The notes under the pieces were generated by a model. That model searched no databases. It saw nothing but the letters and a program-made list of their open reading frames with translations, and had not been told where the DNA came from. The translations under genes and the position numbers were made by a program. Shown in pieces: positions 21,050-28,899 of a stretch of DNA of 31,805 nucleotides (position 1 is the first letter of the stretch; every line of letters starts with the position of its first letter). The stretch comes from a virus, in IMG/VR virus record IMGVR_UViG_3300005618_000044, positions 1 to 31,805 of that record; one strand, 5' to 3'.

Positions 21050-23385
21050 CCAACGCACCCAACCCGCCGCACAGCATCGACGCCGAGAAGGCCGTCCTCG
21101 GCTCGGTGCTGATCAAGCCGACCGTCTTCGCCGAGCTCGCCGGCATGCTGGCCACCGACGACTTTTTCATCCCGGCTCACCGCGAAATTTGGGACGCGAT
21201 GCGCGAGTGCGACCGGCGCGGGACGCTCGACGTGCTGACGGTGATGGACGAGCTCAGGGTGCGCGGGATGATCCAGCGGCTCGAAGGCGGCGAGGGGTAC
21301 ATGCTCGAGCTGTCCGGGGCGGTCCCGACGGCCGAGAGCGCGCGGCACTACACCGAGCTGGTCCGCGAACGGGCGGTCCGTCGAAGGCTGATCGCGCTGG
21401 CGACCGAGACGGCGATGCGGGCGGCTGGTTCGGCCGAGTTGGGCGAGCTGCTGGCCGAGACGCGGGCGAGCATCGACGCGCTGGAGGTGCCTGCAGACGA
21501 CGGTCCGGTGCGAGTAGGGGACGCGCTTGACGAGGCGAAGGATGCCATCGAGGCGCGGGCCAAGAACACGCGCGCAGGCTCGGTGCCGACTGGCCTGATG
21601 TCGCTCGATGGGATGCTCGGCGGGCTCCGACCTGGCCAGCAAATCGTCGTGGCGGCGAACCCGGGTGGCGGGAAGTGTCTGAGTCCCGGAACCCTCGTCA
21701 TGCGCGCGGATGGTTCTGTCGTTCCGGTTGAGCACGTTGCCGTTGGAGACCTTCTCATGGGTGCAGACTCCAAGCCGAGGAAGGTGCTTGGAACCACCAG
21801 AGGCATCGGTCCGATGTTTCGGATTACGCCAATCAAGGGAGCGCCGTGGGTGTGCAACTCTGAACATGTCCTGACGACTGTCCACTCCAAGACCGGTAAG
21901 GTGACAGACATTCCGCTCACCGAGTTCATCGCCACTGACAAGACCTTCCAGGGCGACAGCAAGCTATTCCGGGTAGCGGTTGAGTTTCCACAGAGAGAAC
22001 TTCCTGTCGATCCGTACTTTCTCGGAGTCGTTCTAGGCGACGGCTGCATGGTGGACGGGTCGCTCAGTGTGTGCAAACCAGAGAAGGCCATCGCCGACGA
22101 GTGTTCATCGCAGGCCAAAAAATGGGGGCTGATCTATTGGGCTTCGCGCTCAGGAACAACAACAGAGACCCATCACATCGTGTCCAAGCGCGGATCTGGA
22201 GGGAAACATGGACGCAGTCGGCTCTACCTTACGCTCGCCGAGTTGGGTGCGGCCTCCCCGGCAGCAGCCAAGAGGATCCACGAGTCGTATCTGACGGCAG
22301 CCAAGTGGCAACGCCTGGAACTGTTAGCCGGGCTCATGGACACCGATGGTCACATGACACACTCGTCGTTCGATTGGATCTCGGCTTCTCCGCATCTTGC
22401 AGATGACGTAACCAGGCTTGCTCGTTCGGTTGGTTTGTCTGCTCACGTAAGTCCATGTCGCAAGGGATGCCAGACCGGCGCCGTCGGAGACTACTACCGC
22501 GTCTGCATTTCCGGGCATGCCGACATGATCCCGACGAGAATTCCTCGCAAGAAGGCTCCGCCGCGGAAACAGATCAAGGACGCGCTTAGGACCGGGTTCA
22601 CCGTCGAGCCAATCGGCGATGGAAATTATGCCGGGTTCGAGCTCGACGGAGATGGTCGATTCTTGCTCGCCGACTTCACGGTTGCGCACAATTCCTCGCT
22701 GGCATGGGTCACTGCCATCCGCGCAGCGATGTCGGGTGTCCCGGCGCTGTGCTTCTCGCTCGAGATGTCGCGCCAGGAGCTGATCGAGCGTGCGCTGACC
22801 TTCGTCGGTGAGGTGCCAGGCATCACGAACGGCGACGTGGACCTGGCGAAATGGGACAAGATCCACAAGGCCGACCGACAGATTCGCGGCATCCCGCTGT
22901 GGGTCGACGACCGTAAGCTGTCCGTCGGCCGCATCGCCGCCGAGGCTCGCCGGTGGCGGTCACGGTACGCACGTGGCGGTCTCGCGCTGCTGGTGGTCGA
23001 CTATCTCGGGCTCGTGCGGTCAGACGGCCGCGCCGAGAACCGACAGCTTGAGGTGGCCGCGATGTCCCGCGCCTTCAAGGTGCTGGCCGGTGACTTGAAG
23101 TGCCCGTTGATTCTGGTGGCGCAGCTCAACCGCCAGAACGTCACGGGCGGCGTGCCGCGGATGCCGGTGCTATCTGACCTTCGTGACTCGGGGGCTATCG
23201 AGCAGGACGCCGACATAGTGCTGTTCCCGTGGATTCAGGACAGCGACACGCAAATCATCATCGCCAAGCACCGCAACGGTGAGACCGGAATCGTCAAGCA
23301 AGTCAGGTGGCGCGGCGACTTGATGGCCTTCTACGACGACACGGGACCGGACTTCAGTGTCGCAGAGAACGAGAGGTACCCGTGA
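21046..23385 (+). CDS. dnaB: Replicative DNA helicase DnaB, interrupted by an intein
   Basis: A 779-residue precursor. Removing the intein (residues 211-549) leaves 440 residues, the normal DnaB length. The N-terminal domain begins with the typical SIDAEKAVLGSVL. The RecA-like motor domain has Walker A ANPGGGK (split at its end), LEMSRQE, Walker B LLVVDYLGLV, the QLNR motif and DLRDSGAIEQDAD. The hexamer unwinds DNA at the phage fork, probably loaded by the preceding gene product. The intein must splice out to restore the P-loop, so helicase activity depends on splicing. The ATG overlaps the loader gene. Confidence 0.95.
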   Translation: MTNAPNPPHSIDAEKAVLGSVLIKPTVFAELAGMLATDDFFIPAHREIWDAMRECDRRGTLDVLTVMDELRVRGMIQRLEGGEGYMLELSGAVPTAESARHYTELVRERAVRRRLIALATETAMRAAGSAELGELLAETRASIDALEVPADDGPVRVGDALDEAKDAIEARAKNTRAGSVPTGLMSLDGMLGGLRPGQQIVVAANPGGGKCLSPGTLVMRADGSVVPVEHVAVGDLLMGADSKPRKVLGTTRGIGPMFRITPIKGAPWVCNSEHVLTTVHSKTGKVTDIPLTEFIATDKTFQGDSKLFRVAVEFPQRELPVDPYFLGVVLGDGCMVDGSLSVCKPEKAIADECSSQAKKWGLIYWASRSGTTTETHHIVSKRGSGGKHGRSRLYLTLAELGAASPAAAKRIHESYLTAAKWQRLELLAGLMDTDGHMTHSSFDWISASPHLADDVTRLARSVGLSAHVSPCRKGCQTGAVGDYYRVCISGHADMIPTRIPRKKAPPRKQIKDALRTGFTVEPIGDGNYAGFELDGDGRFLLADFTVAHNSSLAWVTAIRAAMSGVPALCFSLEMSRQELIERALTFVGEVPGITNGDVDLAKWDKIHKADRQIRGIPLWVDDRKLSVGRIAAEARRWRSRYARGGLALLVVDYLGLVRSDGRAENRQLEVAAMSRAFKVLAGDLKCPLILVAQLNRQNVTGGVPRMPVLSDLRDSGAIEQDADIVLFPWIQDSDTQIIIAKHRNGETGIVKQVRWRGDLMAFYDDTGPDFSVAENERYP
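21676..22692 (+). mobile_element. Intein with LAGLIDADG homing endonuclease in the DnaB P-loop
   Basis: A 339-residue intein inserted between Lys210 and the Ser that completes the Walker A motif. It starts with the nucleophile Cys in CLSPGTLVMRADG (block A) and ends with the FTVAHN block, with Ser as the first residue after it. Block B is CNSEHVLTT. The homing endonuclease shows two LAGLIDADG helices, FLGVVLGDGC (intein residues 115-124) and LLAGLMDTDG (217-226), both with an acidic residue. Splicing and endonuclease residues look intact. A 60-base sample inside it is 55% GC against 73% in the flanking helicase, a sign of separate origin. Confidence 0.93.
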
Positions 23386-23891
23386 ACCAACGCGCGATTT
23401 GGGCAGATCCGAACGTGAGGCGAGAACGCCAGGCACGTGCCGAGGCGTTCATGGGCAGGCCAATGGAATTCGACGATGAGTGTGCGGAAATGAAATCGAG
23501 CAAGGACATCCCGCCGCGCGTCGGCATGCAGGTTCGGTTGGTGTACGCACCTTATCCAAATGGTCGATTCAAGATAAGCGCCGTCGGGAAAGGCGTCAGG
23601 TGCATCTTCGGGGAACTTGGAATTCATGTGATGTGCGGCAACCAATGGAGCGAGGCGTTTGTGGAGTGGATTCCACCGACCGACGACGAGCGGCGGCTGT
23701 TCATGGAACGCCGCACGCACCCAGACGGCTTCGGACACATCGGTCGCTTCGACTCAATGAAATGGGTGTTCGATGGCCATCCGGCCGACTGCCCATACTG
23801 CAATCGCAACTGGCGTGAAATCGCCGAAAGCCTCGCGCTCGACGGTGCCGACTACGACAACATGCCCGACTTCGAGGAGCTGAAGCGATGA
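23382..23891 (+). CDS. Hypothetical protein, replication operon
   Basis: A 169-residue protein. The middle is beta-rich (VGMQVRLVYAPYPNGRFKIS), suggesting a small barrel fold, and the C-terminal part has CPYCNRNW, a zinc knuckle, and an acidic tail. No family is recognised. GTG 23382 overlaps the dnaB stop. Confidence 0.55.
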   Translation: MNQRAIWADPNVRRERQARAEAFMGRPMEFDDECAEMKSSKDIPPRVGMQVRLVYAPYPNGRFKISAVGKGVRCIFGELGIHVMCGNQWSEAFVEWIPPTDDERRLFMERRTHPDGFGHIGRFDSMKWVFDGHPADCPYCNRNWREIAESLALDGADYDNMPDFEELKR

Positions 23892-24217
23892 AGGAAGGCG
23901 ATAAGGTGTTCGTTCCTCCGGAGCATATCGGCGCCACGGGCCGCACGTACGAGGTAGCCAGGGTAGGTCGCATCTGGGCAACAATGAAAGAGAGCTGGGC
24001 TCCGCGCGTGGACATTTCGACCATGCGCACGGATGGCAATCGGTCTTTGCGGGTATACCGGTCAGAAGAGGAATGGGTCGCAGAGAGAGAACTATCGAAG
24101 TCATGGGGAGAACTCGCGTCTGATCTTCGCTGCCTGCTGTACTCAAGGCCGAAGCATATCGGACACGAACAGATCGCTGAGATACGAAAGTTAATTTGGC
24201 CTGGAGATGAGCGATGA
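23888..24217 (+). CDS. Hypothetical protein, replication operon
   Basis: A 109-residue protein beginning with a short beta-barrel-like segment (KEGDKVFVPPEHIGATGRTY and later strands) that recalls SH3/KOW-like modules, followed by a helical tail. No family is recognised. ATGA overlaps on both sides. Confidence 0.5.
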   Translation: MKEGDKVFVPPEHIGATGRTYEVARVGRIWATMKESWAPRVDISTMRTDGNRSLRVYRSEEEWVAERELSKSWGELASDLRCLLYSRPKHIGHEQIAEIRKLIWPGDER

Positions 24218-24447
24218 CGCGCGTGACGGATGGCGAGCTTGAGCGAATGGTCATGATGTGCGCCAGTGACGTGACTGACGACAGACGAGCGCTGCTTGGC
24301 CATGCGGTGCGCGCCGAGCTGCTGGCGTTGCGCAAAGTGGCGGACGCGGCGGTGAAGCTGGAGGACGCGATGGTCGGTATCCCGTGTGAGTGCAGCGACA
24401 AGTCTTGCGAGCTGCTGTGCAAGGCGCTGCGTGAGGCCGGGAGATGA
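24214..24447 (+). CDS. Small helical protein
   Basis: A 77-residue helical protein with CECSDKSCELLC near its end, a possible metal site. The helix MVMMCASDV and the LLALRKVADAAVKLEDAM segment suggest a short coiled coil. Function is unknown; ATGA overlaps at both ends. Confidence 0.5.
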   Translation: MTRVTDGELERMVMMCASDVTDDRRALLGHAVRAELLALRKVADAAVKLEDAMVGIPCECSDKSCELLCKALREAGR

Positions 24448-24659
24448 GCGACGAAGCGAAGCGGTACTGCGCCAAGGACCTGGACAAGATGGCCGAGCTT
24501 GCGTACGCGGCCGGCGCAGCACGCGAGCGGCGGCGGATTCGCCGGCTGATCGCGCCGCACCTTATCGACATCTATCACCAGCTCGGAATGATCGAGACAA
24601 ACGCCCTGCGAGCCATCGACGCCGCAACTCGCGCGCCGAAGAAAGCGAGGACGAAGTGA
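24444..24659 (+). CDS. Small basic helical protein
   Basis: A 71-residue protein with an Arg-rich helix (ARERRRIRRLIAPH) and a basic tail, possibly nucleic-acid-binding. No family is recognised. ATGA and GTGA overlaps join it to its neighbours. Confidence 0.48.
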   Translation: MSDEAKRYCAKDLDKMAELAYAAGAARERRRIRRLIAPHLIDIYHQLGMIETNALRAIDAATRAPKKARTK

Positions 24660-24898
24660 AGCTCAAGACTGCGCTGGAGTTGCTGGGGCACGTCGGCGAT
24701 GACGACGTCGACTGCGACGACCCGGGGTGCAAGATGTGCCGCGAGTGCGAGCACCACGAGCCGTGTAATTGCATGATCGACGAGCTTGTCCGTCGCGCGC
24801 GGGAAGAGGCGTACGAGATGGCGGCGAAGGTGGCAGAGCATATCGCCGTGAATGGAGCTCCCGCCGCAATCCGCGCGCTGTCGACGGAGCCCAAATGA
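24656..24898 (+). CDS. Small Cys-rich helical protein
   Basis: An 80-residue protein with an N-terminal helix, then a Cys-rich centre (CDDPGCKMCRECEHH ... CNC) likely to bind zinc, then a long helix. Function is unknown. GTG 24656 overlaps the previous stop. Confidence 0.5.
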   Translation: MKLKTALELLGHVGDDDVDCDDPGCKMCRECEHHEPCNCMIDELVRRAREEAYEMAAKVAEHIAVNGAPAAIRALSTEPK

Positions 24899-25404
24899 CC
24901 GCCGCGGACGCACTTCGCCGGTTGCTCGCGGACGTCGAACACTACGAGTCGTGCGATGACATTGATTGCCCGCGCGACATTTGCGGCAGCTTTTCGCACT
25001 GCTGCGAGCACATACGGCGCCTGGCGCTCGACGGGCTGGCGGGGGAGGAGGAGCCGGCGAGCACCGGATGGACCAGCAAGCTATGGCACAAGTCGGCCGG
25101 TTGGTGGACGTGCGCAGCCTGCAAATATGGCAACGTCGACGAGGCACACGAATGCTGGAACTGTCGTCGTCCGCTGCGTGTACTGAGCTTCGAACCGAAG
25201 CCCGCGAATGGCGACGATGGTTGCTTCTTCTGTCCGAAGTGCGACGCGTTCACGGAGTGGGGAACGTCAGGTTGCACCGGCCCGAAGGAGACGTGGGTCG
25301 GTCACTGCTACGGGTCGCATGGATCCGGCTGCGGGTTTTCGTGGCCGCGCACGGATGACTCAAAGTATTTCAAAGCGAAGCCGACCGAGGAGGGCCAGCC
25401 ATGA
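24895..25404 (+). CDS. Protein with a RanBP2-type zinc finger and a second zinc ribbon
   Basis: A 169-residue protein with three parts. The N-terminal helical part has Cys at 20, 25, 30, 36 and 37. Residues 71-90 match the RanBP2 zinc-finger pattern exactly: W71-T-C73-x2-C76-x3-N80-x6-C87-x2-C90. The C-terminal part has CPKC (113-116), GCTGPKETWVGHC and GCGFSWPR, as in many phage Lar/zinc-ribbon proteins. RanBP2 fingers bind single-stranded RNA or ubiquitin in eukaryotes; the bacterial ligand is unknown. ATGA overlaps at both ends. Confidence 0.6.
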   Translation: MTAADALRRLLADVEHYESCDDIDCPRDICGSFSHCCEHIRRLALDGLAGEEEPASTGWTSKLWHKSAGWWTCAACKYGNVDEAHECWNCRRPLRVLSFEPKPANGDDGCFFCPKCDAFTEWGTSGCTGPKETWVGHCYGSHGSGCGFSWPRTDDSKYFKAKPTEEGQP

Positions 25405-25727
25405 CGCGCGACCCGTGGAAGCTGGTGACTGACCCTGGCCAGCTCAGGCCGGGGATGTGCGTCGAACTGCGGCCGTGCATCTCGTCGGGGAAATGCGAGC
25501 GCCTGGTCTTGCTCAAGAAGTACGACGAGCCAGGCATGTGCATCGCCTGCCTGCTGCCGACTGGCAATCAATTCGACTGGCACGCTGCCGGCTGGAGCAA
25601 CGGCGAGCTTCACCCGGTCTTGTGCGCCGAGTCGTCAATCCGCGAGCGCCGCCTCTACGCGCTGATCGACGACGACACCGCGGCCGACGAGACGACGGTG
25701 ACGCGGAGACGGGAGATGGCGAAGTAA
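25401..25727 (+). CDS. Hypothetical protein
   Basis: A 108-residue protein with a beta-rich first two thirds (GMCVELRPCISSGKCERLVL), possibly a small barrel, then a helical charged tail. Four Cys are spread through it. No family is recognised. It overlaps the previous gene by ATGA and shares one base with the next (TAATG). Confidence 0.52.
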   Translation: MTRDPWKLVTDPGQLRPGMCVELRPCISSGKCERLVLLKKYDEPGMCIACLLPTGNQFDWHAAGWSNGELHPVLCAESSIRERRLYALIDDDTAADETTVTRRREMAK

Positions 25728-25948
25728 TGGGCTATCGGGTCGGGATCGGTGAAGGCATGCGCAGCATTGGATTAGCTCCCCGCGACCCGGAGTTCTTCTG
25801 CGCCGGCTGCGGCTTGGTCGGCAACTTCCAGCACCGCAACGGCCTGCCGTACACCTGGTTCCTCGACAAGAAGCCGAAGCCTGGATGGGCGAAGGTCGAC
25901 GGCAAGGACTACTGCCCGACGTGCAGAACGAGCAAGGCCAAGCCGTGA
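25727..25948 (+). CDS. Small zinc-ribbon protein
   Basis: A 73-residue protein with CAGCGLV and CPTCRTS about 38 residues apart, a complete zinc ribbon with an aromatic insert. The basic tail could touch nucleic acid. Function is unknown. Confidence 0.52.
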   Translation: MGYRVGIGEGMRSIGLAPRDPEFFCAGCGLVGNFQHRNGLPYTWFLDKKPKPGWAKVDGKDYCPTCRTSKAKP

Positions 25949-26145
25949 AGGCCAGGCGCGCGAATCCGGCGCGGGTCTACCCGGCTGAGTCGGACCCGCG
26001 ACAGGCGGTGGATCCGCTGCTCGTCCACCCGAGCGTCATTCTCGGGCCGGCGCGCACCGGGACGACAGAAGAGTTGGCCCGCGAGTTCGGCCCGTGGGTT
26101 CGCGGCGCCGACGGCAGATGGCAACGCGACAGGAGGAAACGATGA
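25945..26145 (+). CDS. Small basic protein
   Basis: A 66-residue Arg/Pro-rich protein ending in RWQRDRRKR. TGTTEELAREFGPWV could form a helix-turn-helix-like pair, but this is weak. GTG 25945 overlaps the previous stop. Confidence 0.45.
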   Translation: MKARRANPARVYPAESDPRQAVDPLLVHPSVILGPARTGTTEELAREFGPWVRGADGRWQRDRRKR

Positions 26146-26495
26146 GCAAGGTGCCGGGGCCAATCAAAGAACTCGCCGAAGAACTGGGCGCAACCATCAA
26201 CGAATGCGAGAAGCTGCCAGACGGGTCGGGCTTTGCAACGATGTCCATGCCGCTTCCGGCTGGGCACTGGCTGACCGCTGATGGATATAACGAGCCGCCT
26301 ATGCCGTTCCGCATCGGGACCGATCAGCCGCAGCGGAAGACCTGGGAGGCTGGTATCCGGGCAGCGGCTCGCTACGCCATCCGAGCGTCAACGATGAACG
26401 GCAAGGAGGGCGACTTTGACCCAGACGCGATGGTCCAGAACATGGTCGTAGGGATGATCGGCTACTTCACGACCGACGGGACATCGAAGCTGTGA
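26142..26495 (+). CDS. Conserved-looking phage hypothetical protein
   Basis: A 117-residue protein with an N-terminal helix, then an ordered beta segment (GSGFATMSMPLPAGHWLT), then a WEAGIRAAARYAIRAST helix and a hydrophobic end. The regular globular pattern suggests a structured small protein often seen in phage early regions; I cannot name it. ATG 26142 has a perfect AGGAGG leader. Confidence 0.58.
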   Translation: MSKVPGPIKELAEELGATINECEKLPDGSGFATMSMPLPAGHWLTADGYNEPPMPFRIGTDQPQRKTWEAGIRAAARYAIRASTMNGKEGDFDPDAMVQNMVVGMIGYFTTDGTSKL

Positions 26496-26707
26496 CCGCC
26501 CCACTTCCCGGCCCGCGCCACTACCGCAACGGCCCGGACATCGACGTCGCCATGTGCGGAGCTCGCGGCGCACTGCTGCCGTACGTGCGGGCCATCGGTA
26601 ACGTGACGTGCCAGGACTGCAAGGACCGGCTCGAGCGGGTCATCGGTAGGCGGCGCAACAGGCGCGCGTTCCTGGCGATGGTACAGGCAACAAAGGAGCG
26701 GGTATGA
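26492..26707 (+). CDS. Small Cys-containing protein
   Basis: A 71-residue protein with HYRNGPDIDVAMCG and CQDCKDRL, which together could supply His and Cys ligands for one zinc ion, followed by a strongly basic helix. Similar short proteins are common in actinophage-like early regions. Function is unknown. GTG start with GTGA overlap. Confidence 0.5.
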   Translation: MTAPLPGPRHYRNGPDIDVAMCGARGALLPYVRAIGNVTCQDCKDRLERVIGRRRNRRAFLAMVQATKERV

Positions 26708-26910
26708 CGACAGGAGACGAGGAAGACGGCGGCATTGAGGTTACGCTCGTGCCTGAGCCGGGGAAGCAGCTGACCGTCACGGACAAGTCCAGGATGGACC
26801 TGCTCACGGCGATGCTTCGGACGGCCGGCATGGACGTCGTCGAGACGCGCCACAAGGACGGTCGCTACACCATGCGGCTGGAGTACGAGGCCGGCGAGGT
26901 AGATCCATGA
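26704..26910 (+). CDS. Small acidic protein
   Basis: A 68-residue protein, acidic at both ends, with alternating strands and one helix (MDLLTAMLRTAGMDV). An acidic compact protein could be a DNA mimic or inhibitor, but that is speculation. ATGA overlaps at both ends. Confidence 0.48.
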   Translation: MTTGDEEDGGIEVTLVPEPGKQLTVTDKSRMDLLTAMLRTAGMDVVETRHKDGRYTMRLEYEAGEVDP

Positions 26911-27038
26911 CACCTGAACCAACGTGCGGCGCGCCCATCAAGCTGCCTGACGGCACGGTCGTCGCCACCTGCAACCTGCGCCAAGGCCATCTCGGGAAGT
27001 GCCGCGAGGTGTGTTGGGAGATTGCGGGGCGGCCGTGA
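26907..27038 (+). CDS. Micro-protein with zinc-knuckle-like Cys/His, 43 residues
   Basis: A 43-residue product with TCGAPI, TCNLRQGHLGKC and VCW, giving Cys/Cys/His/Cys spacing as in small zinc proteins. The frame fits exactly between overlapping neighbours (ATGA and GTGA). Confidence 0.5.
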   Translation: MTPEPTCGAPIKLPDGTVVATCNLRQGHLGKCREVCWEIAGRP

Positions 27039-27394
27039 GCTGGGACTTTTCGATGAAGGCGCCCCCGTGCCCAACGTGCGGCCACCGCGAGAGCGATGAC
27101 CACGGCATTCTCGATCGCCTCGAAGCGAACTACACGTACAATGTGGCGCCGATGTTCCGCGAGGCATTCGGCCTATCGGTCGACATGGGTATCCGCGGCC
27201 TCAACGGAATGACCGGTGTGAAGGCAGGGCCGCTTCTCGACGCTGCACTAGGGGCGATGCGCGCCGACCCCGAGAAGTACGAGGCGATGAATCCGGAGAA
27301 CGGTTGGGGCGACTATCACGGCGCGATGGAGCTCCTGGGGAAGCTCGCCTACTGGTGTCGGCAGCATCCGGATTGGACGCTGCGGGTCTCGTGA
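27035..27394 (+). CDS. Hypothetical protein
   Basis: A 119-residue protein with CPTCGHRES near the N-terminus, a single zinc half-knuckle, and a helical remainder (about 25-115) rich in Gly and Met (MGIRGLNGMTG). No family is recognised. GTG 27035 overlaps the previous stop. Confidence 0.52.
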   Translation: MSWDFSMKAPPCPTCGHRESDDHGILDRLEANYTYNVAPMFREAFGLSVDMGIRGLNGMTGVKAGPLLDAALGAMRADPEKYEAMNPENGWGDYHGAMELLGKLAYWCRQHPDWTLRVS

Positions 27395-27453
27395 TGACGC
27401 CTGTCAATTTGACACGCGACCTGCCGTCGCCCCACGCTGGTGGTGACCGATGA
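27394..27453 (+). CDS. Very short open frame, 19 residues
   Basis: ATG 27394 shares a base with the previous stop and its stop overlaps the next start, so it could keep translation coupled. The product has no feature, and the DNA contains a palindrome that may be the real reason for this stretch. It may not be a gene. Confidence 0.2.
   Translation: MTPVNLTRDLPSPHAGGDR
27402..27414 (+). promoter_or_regulatory. Operator-like palindrome TGTCAATTTGACA
   Basis: A 13-base perfect inverted repeat with 6-bp arms and a single central T. GTCAA or TTGAC half-sites recur at 27904, 27984 and 27999 around the next promoter, so both sites could bind the same regulator. Confidence 0.4.
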
Positions 27454-27827
27454 CCTCGGACGGCACCGCTGACTCTACCGACGGCGCCGCCGAAACGCGT
27501 ACGACGACGAGCGGCGCCGACATCTCGGAACTATCGAAACGATGCACCGAGCGGATGCTCAAAATCATCGACGTCGACACGGGTCGGACGCTCGAAAAGC
27601 TCAACAAGACCACGAGCCTCGGTGACGGGAAGGCCCGGGCGATGGGGGTGGACATCGGCTTCAAGCTCGACACCGAGGCAGTAGAGAAGCTGGACCGGAT
27701 GGCCGACGTGGTGCTGAAGCTCGAGCAGGCCAGGGCCGCGGCGAGGAAGAGCGACGACGAGATCGAGCGACTGGTGGTGGAGCGGATGCGGAAGGCGATT
27801 GCGGAGGCGGGGGGTGGCTCGGAATGA
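27450..27827 (+). CDS. Hypothetical coiled-coil protein
   Basis: A 125-residue protein with a Ser/Thr/Asp-rich disordered start and a helical rest; VEKLDRMADVVLKLEQARAA looks like a coiled coil. It is the last gene of the long operon. Position before the late region would suit a regulator or a packaging accessory, but no motif supports either. Confidence 0.5.
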   Translation: MTSDGTADSTDGAAETRTTTSGADISELSKRCTERMLKIIDVDTGRTLEKLNKTTSLGDGKARAMGVDIGFKLDTEAVEKLDRMADVVLKLEQARAAARKSDDEIERLVVERMRKAIAEAGGGSE

Positions 27828-28033
27828 CTCATTGTCTCTAGGCCACCGGATCCCCCGTCTTCAACGCTGCTGCTCTCTTGGAACCGGTTACACCCGGGCA
27901 TAGCGTCAAATCAATAGCCGGACGCTGAAATCGTCGCCAATCTGTCATTTTGGGTCACAGCGACCCACGTATAGCGCCAGAAAGTCAATCGAGTCACCTT
28001 GACATGTGCCAAATCTGCGCGTAGCGTGACTGA
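27828..28033. promoter_or_regulatory. Intergenic control region of the late-type operon
   Basis: These 206 bases contain no gene. They hold inverted repeats AGCGTC-N13-GACGCT (27902-27926), TGGGTC-ACAGC-GACCCA (27951-27967) and GTCAA-N10-TTGAC (27984-28003), the last overlapping the promoter. No T-run terminator is seen after 27827. Confidence 0.5.
27999..28027 (+). promoter_or_regulatory. Candidate promoter with exact TTGACA, leaderless spacing
   Basis: TTGACA (27999-28004), 17 bases, TAGCGT (28022-28027), then six bases to ATG 28034. The start of transcription would fall on or next to the ATG and no ribosome-binding site is visible. The -10 is weak (3 of 6), as in the repressor promoter. 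Confidence 0.5.
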
Positions 28034-28261
28034 ATGGCAGACGACGACGGGTTCGTGACCGCCTACGCCACGCCGAGTGTCACGACCGCGGTTGGGGTCG
28101 AACTGACCCAGCAAGAGCAGGCCATTTGGAACGCGGCGTTTGGGGCGTGCTGGGCGCTCACCCTTCGGGCCGAGCGAGCCTTGCACGCCGCTGACACGGC
28201 GGTCCGCGCGTTCCGTGAGTTACAGGCCGGCCCGCGGGCGAACCTTGGGAAGGTGGTCTAG
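28034..28261 (+). CDS. Small helical protein, first gene of the late-type operon
   Basis: A 75-residue helical protein (EQAIWNAAFGACWALTLRAE) of unknown function. It appears to be translated from a leaderless message. It ends in TAG immediately before the next start. Confidence 0.52.
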   Translation: MADDDGFVTAYATPSVTTAVGVELTQQEQAIWNAAFGACWALTLRAERALHAADTAVRAFRELQAGPRANLGKVV

Positions 28262-28432
28262 GTGCCGCTCAAGCCCGGCAAGTCGCGCGGCGCCTTCGAA
28301 GCCAACGTCCGCGAGCTCACCGCCGCGAACAAGGGCAAGGCCAAGCCGCGGTCGCGGGCTCAAATACTTGCCATCGCACTCAGGGAAAGACACGAAGGAC
28401 GCGGACGGAACGGTAGCGGAGGTGGCCGATGA
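28262..28432 (+). CDS. Small basic phage protein with KPGKSR motif
   Basis: A 56-residue basic protein starting MPLKPGKSRGAFEANVREL and continuing KPRSRAQILAIALRER. The same order (KPGKS, N-x-R/K-E-L, then KPR and a QA-AIAL helix) is found in many short phage proteins of unknown function near packaging genes. GTG 28262 follows the previous stop without a gap. Confidence 0.6.
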   Translation: MPLKPGKSRGAFEANVRELTAANKGKAKPRSRAQILAIALRERHEGRGRNGSGGGR

Positions 28433-28899
28433 AGAATTGGCCCGAGGGAGTCACAGAGAAGCCTTGCATCGACTGCGGCGAGGTCAAGGCGAGGTCAGAG
28501 TTTCACAAGGGCGCATCGAAGTGCAAACCGTGTGCGTGCCGCGACTCCAGGGAGTGGGCAAGAAATAACCGCGATCGGGCGAAGTCAAACCAACTGATGA
28601 AGAAGTTCGGAATCACGCTCGACGACTACACGGGGATACTGAAATTTCAGGGCGGCAGATGCGCGATTTGCCGGTCGACCAGATCTGGCGTCAGGAAGTT
28701 CCACGTCGATCATGACCATCAGACGGGGAAAATACGCGGGCTGCTTTGCCATCTGTGCAACGCCGGTCTCGGGTGCTTGAGGGACAGCCCAAAGATTCTG
28801 TCTGCGGCCATCGGTTACTTGCGGCAGCCGCAGTTGGCCATCGCGTACGCGGAGAAGCGGATGAAGCCGAAGCGGACCGTCTTCGGGGAGGACCGCTGA
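28429..28899 (+). CDS. Recombination endonuclease VII (HNH-type)
   Basis: A 156-residue protein of the endonuclease VII family, which cuts branched DNA before packaging. An N-terminal zinc ribbon (CIDC at 13-16, CKPC at 32-35) precedes the catalytic domain: CAIC (78-81), the beta-beta-alpha metal core FHVDHDHQTGKIRG (91-104) and LLCHLCNAGLG (105-115), so the zinc-binding Cys and the catalytic Asp/His/Asn set are all present. Location just before the terminase fits a packaging role. ATG overlaps the preceding gene. Confidence 0.88.
   Translation: MKNWPEGVTEKPCIDCGEVKARSEFHKGASKCKPCACRDSREWARNNRDRAKSNQLMKKFGITLDDYTGILKFQGGRCAICRSTRSGVRKFHVDHDHQTGKIRGLLCHLCNAGLGCLRDSPKILSAAIGYLRQPQLAIAYAEKRMKPKRTVFGEDR

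Noticed and set aside
27409-27437. TTGACA as a plain -35 promoter box
   Set aside because: No -10-like sequence lies 16-18 bases downstream (CCACGC region); the site is better explained as half of a palindrome.
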